The notes beneath the pieces were generated by a model, which worked only from the letters and a program-made list of their open reading frames with translations, did no database searches and was not told where the DNA came from. 64,000 bases of DNA from Siphonodentalium dalli (taxonomy: Eukaryota; Mollusca; Scaphopoda; Gadilida; Siphonodentaliidae), in the NCBI GenBank assembly GCA_032622095.1, contig CP136064.1, positions 181,508,011 to 181,572,010 on the forward strand, given 5' to 3'. The position numbers were made by a program, and so were the translations under genes. Of the stretch, positions 57,401-64,000 are shown piece by piece. How positions within the stretch are numbered: position 1 is the first letter of the stretch; each line of letters opens with the position of its first letter.

Positions 57401-60400
57401 TATAGTTTGTCTATTTTTAGCAATTTTATGACTATTAGTGCGAACACTTGAACAAGTGTCAACCAAGTCCATTCATATTGGGTATATGTATCTTCTCAGT
57501 CGAATAGATTCACTCTTGTGGACAAAAAACTTGACCAGAGCCATCTTTGATGCGCAAAACATTGTCTTGTTTCTGGGAAGCAAATGCACAATAGAATCAC
57601 CTTTCTTGAGGGGAACTGTATGGAAAATTAGTCTGTTATCTATACATTAACCTACCGGTAATTTCTACTCAATTACCAGACTGAGCTGCAAAAAGATTTC
57701 CGAGAACTGAGGTCGAAGGTCGAGGATATGAATTTGATGAAAGTGAATCCTATATTTTACGTCCTTCACGCTGCTCATATTATCATGCTCGAGGCTGCTG
57801 CAGTATTTGTTTTCTGGTATTTTGGAACCGACTGGCTCCCATATATTGCTGCTGCGCTACTGATGGTGACATCACAGGTGAGATCAGCCTTCTTGCACTT
57901 TTCTTTTTGCAACCCATTCTTTAAATAACCCTTTCATGTCAGAAGCAGCTATGGTCTAGCATTAAAGACCCTGTGCCAGTGCAATCTCTTACATGTATAT
58001 ATGTGCGTTTCCCACTTGTTAACCCCTCACAACAACCCAGTAGAGTACATGTGCCAAAATATCACCTTATGATTTTATCGCTTATTTTGCTTTATATAGT
58101 CATATGAAACGGCGAGAAATTAACTTGGAAAAAGAAAAAGGGTGGGGGAGATACACCCGTGGATCTCCCCCCAGAACTAATAGTGACACGGTAGACATTT
58201 GTTTACAAGCAAGTTTTATTTGAACTGATCTCAAGTGACAAGTGAAGTGAAACACTCCATTTCCAATGGGTATAAATTTGTTGAACAAATAGTTATTTCC
58301 ATAAAATTTGCATCTAAGTAAATTAGCAGCACACAATGTCATTATTTTACATACATTATACGTAGTGACCTTCTTTGGCGGAATCATCCATGATTATTAG
58401 GACCGAGTTAGGACATAAATAATTACATTTTTACGTAGTTAAGATGTCATGTTTTACAACATGGTGCAACCGATGGAAAGTTTTCAGAAATAATAGTTGG
58501 AATATTTCATTCTTCAAACATGAGCAGTGCCTGAATAGGAAAATATCTTGTTTTGATTTGTGAAATGAGCACATGATTAGTATGTCTTTAAATTATTTCA
58601 GGCTCAAGCTGGTTGGACACAACATGACTATGGCCATTTATCAGTCTTCAACAGCAGGAAACTCAACCATTTTTGTCATCAGTTAACCATAGGTTTCATG
58701 AAGGTGAGTGCAGATGACTTGGCCATAGATAGTGATTTGTTTGTTTGTCACTCAAGAAGAAGCCCCTTCTGGAAACATTTTATCAGCCCCATTGAGATGA
58801 ACTTTTATTTTTTGATTCAGTCAAAGATTATAACTGCAATTTCACAAAACTTTGAATTTGCTTGATTTGATAACATTTTGGTTTCTGAACCATAACTCCA
58901 GTCTAGATTATTTTATCAGAATTAATGTTGGTATGTGTGTTTCCCAGCCAAAAATACAGGCCGAGTTAGAATATGGGTTCTGTCCAGTTATGTTTACATG
59001 AGTTACGACCATTTATCGACATAACATTTACTTGATTTGATAAAAAATTGGTTTACGACTGATAACTCTAGTCTGGATTATTTTATCAGAATAAGTTGGT
59101 ATGTTTGTTTCTCAGCCAAAATACAGGTCAAGTTCGATTATGTGTTCTGTACAGGAGAATTCACCTGATGTGATAACAGTTTAAAGAAATGGGAGTAATT
59201 AGTCACGCCCCAGCAATGTTCTTGTTTTTTTAAATAATAAATTCAGCTAATGTAATCTGGATTGTAAATTAAATAAATAAAACTCTAAAACAAACTACAT
59301 GCAAATGCTATTATCTCACAGAATCCTGGAACATAAACACATCGAGATACACTGGTTCTGACAGGGTTCCAATGGACTAATTTCTTAGCTTCTGTTATGA
59401 ATGATGGCCGACTGCTAGTGTACTCAAGTAGGCTAAGTGTACTCAAGTAGGCTATAATCGTGCAGACACATAGCACATTGTCACATTTTATTTTCGAACT
59501 CAGTACTGATTTATAGCAACCAAGAGCTTAATAGTTTTAGTAGGCCTGAACATTAATTTTTAGTGGCAACAAAGAATAATAACGGAGGAAGATAAAATAC
59601 ACACACACATGCATTCATGCTCTCAATCCAAGACATGGAATAGCGAAACTCTTCCATGCCCTGGCCTACTTTCTTATCTGAACGACATGAGTCTCTTTAG
59701 CCACAGATGCTCTTGAATAAATAGCACAAATTTGCTTTTAAAGATATGGTAAGCATTGCGGCGGGTATTGCTTTTAAAATAGTCACATCTGTTAAAACCG
59801 TCATAACAAAATGAATATTATATTAAATAAAAAATTTTGTTCTTATACCAGCTGCTTATACCAATCATAAATATTGCGTAAATTGCATGTTATTATCATG
59901 CTAGTAATCTGTGTTATGTAAACAAATGCCATGTTATGTAAACGAACAGTACATAAAGATTATGTGATAAGCAAACACTCAATGACAGGGAGACCCCAAT
60001 AATATGAACTTTGGTTATAAATGCCACCAAGTTGTTTACAACATACCAGTTTTGTGCTCGCTATTCTTTGCATTTCAAGATTTAGGTGTTGAATGGGAGA
60101 CCGTGATCGAATCCCTTGCCTAAAAAAATTTCCTTGGTGTTGAGTGTTTTGCTTAATGCTCACTTTTATATGCTACGTATAAACATGAAGAATTTATACA
60201 TGTACTTCTATTTTAGGGAGCATCTTCACACTGGTGGAACTTCAGACATTTCCAGCACCATGCCAAACCAAATATGGTGAAGAAAGATCCAGACATTGAT
60301 GTCGCCTACCTTTTCTTACTCGGCCGGCATATTCCTGAGTGGTGGGGAAGCAGAAAGAGGGGGTTCATGCCATATAATTGGCAGCATGACTACTTCCATA

Positions 60401-62177
60401 TAAGTAAGCCTATTGTATGGTTCTTCCATCTGTTTAGGGTTTAACCCTTTCTATACCAAATGGATTCTCTCATTCAGCCTTCAAAGGTTACATTGGAACA
60501 GTTGATTATTCATTTGGAGGGGATGATCAAGCAATAAAAATAGATGACAGACAGAAAAACAGATAATACAAAAGTAGAATGATTCATATTCTTTGGTGAG
60601 AAATGTTTAGATAATAAGTTCAACAAACAACCTATTTTGTTGATTTTATTGAATGAAAATTTCCTGTAGTAACTATTCATCAATGAGTTTATAGTATATA
60701 ACGGGTTAATATTTTCTCAGTTTTCAGGTAACTGGCAACAGGAATGAAAATACCCTCAAAACCAGAAATTTTGATAATATAAAAGATTGAAAAATTTACA
60801 TGATTTCTACAGAAGTGGATGAACATAGGCAATCAGTCATAGCATAGGGTATTAGGGTTCCGACATCTGTAACCAAGGCTAGCTAAGTTTGACAGATGCG
60901 ACAAGGTTGCTGACAGCCATCTTGTATTATACTCCTTGCATGACAAAATACTTCACCACACCCTACAGCCAGGAGTTTTCATCAAATTGATCTCAAATTT
61001 CAAATGGCTCTTCGTGTTGACCTCTGCTATTGCTTAAACATTTAAACTTTCCGCATTCTTTATCGCTCCACTGACAGTATTGTATTACATTATGCCCTTG
61101 CCAAATTGAGCTACACTGTCATTGACACTTTCATTTTTGGGACCCATTAGCGCACCCACATGCCATCTGCATTTTGGAAAGTAAATTCCTTTGCTAATTA
61201 ACCCTTTCTATACTAAATGCTCATTGATGAGTAGGAACTGTTCAGATAATAATTTAAAATCTGAACATTTCCCACCAAAGGGTATGCTATTTGTCTGCCT
61301 GTCGTCTGTTTTTATGCCCTGAACTTCACTCCAAAGGAATAATATAGCTGATGGGAGAATCCATTTAGTAATGAAAAGGTTAACATATAATAATCTTCAA
61401 TGTTCTGAGGATCGTAGTGGACTGTAGCTTGGTAACTACATGAACTATTTTATACATACCTTATATTGACTCTAAGAAAGTTGAGCAAAGTGATAAAGAG
61501 TTTATTAGCTTATCCTTGTTGGTTTCCATATTATTTTCACGATTTACAGATTTATTTCTCTTTGGTCATGTGGGGGCCTCGGTGGCTCAATCGGTTAGGG
61601 GTACAACTCCAAGCCGTTTCGCCTTCCAGCGCTGGTGATAAGGGTTCAAATCCACATGTTTCCATCGATTACTTTGTAACTCGAAATCGTTATCTGGGAA
61701 AGTTGCCAGTTACTTGCCGATGGCCGGTGGTTTGCCTCACATGTTCGACGAGTTTATCAGCCATTGAAATCACTGTTAGATTAGCCGTAAGTGTGTGGAT
61801 TTCCTCCACCATTAAAACTGGCAATGTCGTGATATGGCCTTAGTGGCTAAAGCGACATAAAACCCCAATCCATCAATTAATCAATCTTTGGTCATGTGGA
61901 AATGAAGATATTTAGGCTTACACTGTTTCCTTCCATATAGCTCAACATTGATTTGTCACAATATTAGTGATACATTATTTCTACTTGTTTACCCCATCTA
62001 ATTTGTAAGTGGGGGTGTATATCTATAGTACTCCTTCGTACAACTTCTTGTATAATGTGATGACTAGTTACCTAATACAGGTGGTTTGTTTTTTTTACAG
62101 TTGGACCACCATTGCTGTTGCCAGTGTACTTCCATTTGGAGAATATGTACTTTGTATTTAAAAGAAAAGATTGGTTT
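47650..62177 (+). CDS. FADS: Front-end fatty-acid desaturase gene, partial (five exons)
   Basis: Encodes part of a membrane desaturase that would put a double bond between an existing one and the carboxyl end of long-chain fatty acids, using cytochrome b5 electrons in the ER. Exons: 47650-47739, 57680-57877, 58602-58703, 60217-60403 and 62101-62177. All have AG/GT borders and the frame is consistent across junctions (phases 0,0,0,1). Visible parts are the end of the cytochrome b5 domain, the KDFRELRSK linker, two hydrophobic segments, histidine box HDYGH, box HFQHH, and the [11 protein letters not shown] segment. Exon order and borders match vertebrate FADS genes. The HPGG b5 motif lies upstream (not found, possibly in the N gap) and the third box QxxHH downstream of the window. 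Substrate position (delta-5, -6 or -8) cannot be told from these pieces. Confidence 0.93.
47818..48290 (+). repeat. GTCT-bearing dispersed repeat, copy
   Basis: A palindromic head (TTTACCCATACCATAGTATG, GTAAACAT), (GTCT)n at about 47895-47955, TAGACACTTTACGCATGGTG, then two ~125-base subunits with CCAAATTTTGTATATGAATT, AATACAGATCGAGTTCGAAT, ATGGGTTCGATCCGA and TTATGGCCCTTTTTCGACTT. Confidence 0.8.
49100..49265 (+). repeat. Subunit of GTCT-type repeat
   Basis: GCATGCTGCCATAACTCAAT, AACCAAATTTGGTATGCGAG, AATACAGATCGAGTTTGAAT and GTTATGGCCCTTTTTCAACT, without the microsatellite head. Confidence 0.7.
49380..49870 (+). repeat. TTTTTGGTATCGATCGGTTG units and another subunit of the GTCT-type family
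   Basis: ACCTGTATAGTTTTTGGTAT, CGATCGGTTGATCGGTTTAG occurs at about 49386 and 49542. A third, diverged form is at 49690, leading into a subunit (AATACAGATCAAGTTCAAAT, AGAGTTATGGCCCTTTATAA). Confidence 0.65.
51276..52060 (+). repeat. GTCT-bearing dispersed repeat, long copy
   Basis: Opens with ATCGCCAAGGTATGGGTTAA, ACATCTGCCGATCGTGATCG, then the ACCATAGTATGGT palindrome, (GTCT)n at 51406-51442, and about five ~125-base subunits. The CGCCAAGGTATGGGTTAAAC segment reappears at about 52620-52665. It may mark the other end of this repeat. Confidence 0.8.
53140..54320 (+). pseudogene. CR1/L2-like LINE RT fragment (broken)
   Basis: The frame at 53152-53397 has [35 protein letters not shown] and ITCGVPQG ending in a stop where Ser is expected. 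It then resumes as [13 protein letters not shown] and [11 protein letters not shown], where the catalytic YADD reads YADV. Later frames give [31 protein letters not shown] and [13 protein letters not shown] (53854-54201), the thumb and C-terminal region. Stops, frame changes and the missing Asp show that it is inactive. It lies in sense orientation inside the desaturase intron. Confidence 0.85.
54375..55045 (+). repeat. GACCTTGACCTTCAAAA tandem repeat, five units
   Basis: Units of about 115-145 bases: GACGGATTTTGACGAAATTT, GATACCTAGGGGTACTTTTG, TCxGGGGAGTGTTTTGGACG, GGTCAAATCGTGACCCCGAC, CTGACCTTGACCTTCAAAAA, GGTCAATTCAAGGTCAAA. The short frames at 54781-55007 are repeat-driven. Confidence 0.9.
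55908..56704. mobile_element. TTAA-flanked MITE with TACGAGTTATCTCGTA palindromes
   Basis: TTAA at 55908-55911 and 56701-56704. Perfect inverted ends CACGTTCACTGCC / GGCAGTGAACGTG. The interior carries repeated near-palindromes (CTACGAGATAACTCGTAG, CTACGAGTTATCTCGTAG, TACGAGTTAACTCGTAGT) near 56065, 56130, 56300, 56360, 56625 and 56670. TTAA duplication fits the piggyBac group. No transposase ORF is present. Confidence 0.8.
56870..57364. mobile_element. TTAA-flanked foldback MITE
   Basis: TTAA at 56870-56873 and 57361-57364 with perfect inverted ends AGGTACTCAATCCGA. The arms continue to pair over much of the element (AAATATTTGATTCGAGTCGA, GGAAGTCACCCATCAAAGCT with their inverse near 57215-57260). 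A related right end alone is at about 52977-53034. Confidence 0.8.
57680..57877 (+). CDS. FADS: Desaturase exon: linker and first membrane segments
   Basis: Acceptor CAATTACCAG, donor GTGAGA. 66 codons in phase 0. [20 protein letters not shown] is the conserved linker after the b5 domain, followed by a hydrophobic region ([34 protein letters not shown]). Confidence 0.9.
58602..58703 (+). CDS. FADS: Desaturase exon: first histidine box
   Basis: Acceptor TTATTTCAG, donor GTGAGT. 34 codons in phase 0: [16 protein letters not shown] carries the first iron-binding box HDYGH, followed by [15 protein letters not shown]. Confidence 0.93.
58870..59150 (+). repeat. Diverged subunits of the GTCT-type repeat in intron
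   Basis: Two units with CATAACTCCAGTCTAGATTATTTTATCAGAA, AAAATACAGGCCGAGTTAGAATATGGGTTC-like sequence (second copy at about 59060-59150). Confidence 0.5.
59745..59960 (+). repeat. Foldback repeat, partial copy 3
   Basis: GCGGCGGGTATTGCTTTTAA, TTAAAACCGTCATAACA, TTGTTCTTATACCA and ATGTAAACAAATGCC parallel 2155-2310. Located in a desaturase intron. Confidence 0.5.
60217..60403 (+). CDS. FADS: Desaturase exon: second histidine box
   Basis: Acceptor CTATTTTAG, donor [26 protein letters not shown] holds the second box HFQHH, then [18 protein letters not shown] and [12 protein letters not shown]. It ends with one base of the next codon (phase 1), completed by the following exon as Ile. Confidence 0.95.
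60441..60719. mobile_element. TTAA MITE in intron, copy 1
   Basis: TTAACCCTTTCTATACCAAA at the left and TATAGTATATAACGGGTTAA at the right. The ends match those of 61198-61383 in inverted order, so both belong to one family. Confidence 0.65.
61198..61383. mobile_element. TTAA MITE in intron, copy 2
   Basis: TTAACCCTTTCTATACTAAATG at the left and CATTTAGTAATGAAAAGGTTAA at the right. The right end in reverse complement equals the left end of the copy at 60441 (CTAAATGGATTCTC). Confidence 0.7.
61571..61888 (+). repeat. tRNA-derived SINE
   Basis: The head resembles a tRNA with an A box (TGGCTCAATCGG) and a B box (GGTTCAAATCC). A core follows with GATGGCCGGTGGTTTGCCTC and TTTCCTCCACCATTAAAACT, then a 3' part GTGGCTAAAGCGACATAAAA, CCCCAATC and a short (ATCAATTA)n tail. 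The layout resembles bivalve V/Deu-type SINEs. The frame at 61466-61843 overlaps it and is not a gene. Confidence 0.8.
62101..62177 (+). CDS. FADS: Desaturase exon: [11 protein letters not shown] segment
   Basis: Acceptor TTTTTTACAG, donor GTGAGT. Reads (I)[25 protein letters not shown]. It corresponds to the IGPPLLxPxYF membrane segment of FADS proteins. The next exon was not found before the window ends. Confidence 0.92.
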
Positions 62178-64000
62178 GTGAGTTTCACTTTAGCTCAGAC
62201 TTATTTCACAAATAAAGTGGATTCATTGCCATTTAGCAAACATCAGCATTGATGCCTTAATTTTCATGATGATTACAATACCTTTAATACAGTACAGCCC
62301 GCATCCATCATCAGATCTTCAGGAAACTTGACATTCTTCGGACAACATAATTTAGCACAGTTTAATTTCAATTTCATTTCAATCAACTTACGGTCTAAGG
62401 ACTTTTATGGTCAAAATTATTCCAAATAAGATAAATCTAGCCAATATGCAGCGAGCAATGCCTTGCTTGGCCAATGAATAGCTTCCTGCATATTGAATTA
62501 ATATTCACTTATTCATACAAGCCACACCCGTGGCATTTGACTGCAATCTCATGAAGTTATCGTATAAACTACATGTTAGCATCGCGTATCTTGACTGACC
62601 AAACGTCGTATGTTCAAAATTAAAACTAACGTACGTATAATCATAATTGGGGAATGATCAGACAGAACAAGTATACATAATAGAATTGTATTTGCAAAGA
62701 TATTAAAAAAACTAGTATTTTCTCCTAACCTATGGATATTACGTCACGTGCCAAATAGGGATTATTACAACTTCGTAGTAAATTCCAAGCACCAACATGA
62801 CCATGGTACAGCTCAATAAGATTTATCATAGCATGCTTATCACTATGTTTTCATTACATTGTTCTTTATAATATAGCATTTGAATGGCGAAACTTGTATT
62901 CTTCATGTATAGTGAAGAAATTAACCTTGAGAGCATTTTATTGCATGGAAATTGGTTAGAGGAAGAGTGACAAATCTTAAATGTTTACATGACCTCGGGC
63001 GCACATATGTAGATATGTGTGTGTATCACAATGATAAACACTGCCTTATGAATATTAATGAGTTTTCACACAAAAAAGGGAATTCCCCCTTCATCTCTGA
63101 AATCAGATAGAATCCCGGTGTCCTCAGACGTAGATGAAGGTAATAACTGAATTTAGCATTCGTCTGCCACCATAAAACCTGGAGCAGCTTTGAATTTGAC
63201 AAATAAGCCTTCAAGGAATGGAAAATGTTTTAATTGTGTTTGGGTGGGGGATCTTGAATAGCCTTGACTTTCAGCAACATTTGCACCACTTAAGTTTCTG
63301 AACTTGTGATTGACTCTGATAACATTTTAGCATATTTATGTGATCACTCAGATCCAAGAGACACTACCCCCACCAGTGACAGCCCTGCCACTACTGCACG
63401 GAATATTTAAACGACAACACATGAGTGGGGTATGATCTCAGCTTTAATGCAACATTATAAGCTTGTCCTGCAGATAGCCCATACGCATGGAAAACCAATT
63501 AAGCAGAGCCTTCGCTCTGACGAGAAGCCGAAGCAGAGAACGCTGAAGAAATACTGCTGTACAGCGCAGGCATGAGCATGGCCCGACGAGCTAAGGTACA
63601 ATTCGGAGCCGGCGCCCAAGAATTGCTATGAGGCGCCCTAAGCAATAAGCACACACGGCCAACAGGGAGAAGCCCAACGAGTGCGACGCAGGAATGGCAG
63701 TAGAGACCACTGGACAGCCCAACTCCCTATGGCTAAGCACCGTGGTATGGGCAGGTAACACCAAAGTTACCCCTGCAGGACGCACCAAGGCTGGATCAAT
63801 GGCACTGATGACACAGCACCTGAAAGGGAAAACAAACAGCAGCAACGAGATGCAAACACACAGGGCCCTAGGCCCAAAACAAAACAGGCATCACAGAACA
63901 ATGAATATGGCGTGCCACTCGGGACGCCGAACAAAGCGGGGCATGGAGCTCCAAGGGGGGGAGGGAGGGAGCGCGATGCATATAATTCAAGAGTGAATTG
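62178..64000. other. Probable desaturase intron; no exon recognised
   Basis: No continuation of the desaturase was found. From about 63470 the base composition becomes clearly more GC-rich (AGAAGCCGAAGCAGAGAACG). Overlapping frames at 63591-63845 (-) and 63694-63996 (+) carry no domain that I know, and the region may be the start of another repeat. Confidence 0.45.

Larger units (their letters stand above)
47740..57679 (+). other. Desaturase intron of about 9.9 kb, repeat-laden
   Basis: GTGAGT at the left and CAATTACCAG at the right. It contains GTCT-type repeats, a CR1-like LINE, a GACCTTGACCTTCAA array and two TTAA MITEs, all listed separately. Stretches at 48290-49100, 49870-51270, 52060-53140 and 55060-55907 hold no gene that I recognise. 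Confidence 0.75.

Noticed and set aside
61572-61645. Functional tRNA gene
   Set aside because: A and B box sequences are present, but the cloverleaf is poor and a SINE core and tail follow. It is a tRNA-derived SINE head.
63591-63996. Overlapping ORFs on both strands at the window end
   Set aside because: GC-rich DNA yields long chance frames; no domain or splice signal supports either.

Overview
The window is animal genomic DNA. Its few genuine coding pieces sit in short exons with GT/AG borders, and nearly everything else is transposon debris and tandem repeats. The one host gene is a front-end fatty-acid desaturase (FADS type). Its protein sequence, a tRNA-derived SINE with a bivalve-like 3' core, and the repeat families suggest a lophotrochozoan, most likely a mollusc. 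This taxon call is an inference. A run of 100 N at 44209-44308 marks an assembly gap.

Layout. 1-9750: decayed LINE 3' end (383-845), foldback repeat (about 2150-2626), and a ~145-bp tandem array split by an L1/Tx1-like LINE (3358-7604) with a 10-bp target duplication. 9757-11590: ~71-bp satellite whose two halves run in opposite directions. 11625-15640: a TIR-bounded, broken element holding a minus-strand pseudogene of an invertebrate multicopy family; its motif order and spacing look like a FEN1/XPG nuclease. 15660-19430: TAGC-rich, ~162-bp and ~82-bp tandem arrays. 19430-21601: dispersed repeat, palindromic MITE with a LINE 3' end inserted in it, and a (TA)n tract.

21602-33773 is the most unusual part. 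A 228-bp sequence A occurs at 21602 and 33242, and a 182-bp sequence B at 33061 and 33592; each pair differs at one base. The order is A1 - 11.2 kb - B1/A2 - 122 bp with a perfect hairpin - B2. The large interval contains a GC-rich tyrosine recombinase gene (about 30361-31877) with the R...HxxR...W...Y residues. No reverse transcriptase belonging to the element is visible. It carries what looks like passenger DNA, including a decayed LINE fragment. It reads either as a large tyrosine-recombinase DNA element beside a 532-bp element with the same ends, or as a degenerate Ngaro/PAT-type split-direct-repeat element.

33774-47600: more repeats (a LINE endonuclease fragment, foldback elements, MITEs, a segmental repeat array) and a very long palindrome at 47287-47421. 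47650-62177: five exons of the desaturase gene on the + strand, separated by introns (the first about 9.9 kb) loaded with TTAA-flanked MITEs, a CR1-like LINE and GTCT-bearing repeats. The 5' exon(s) with the cytochrome b5 HPGG motif and the 3' exons were not found. 62178-64000: no gene recognised.
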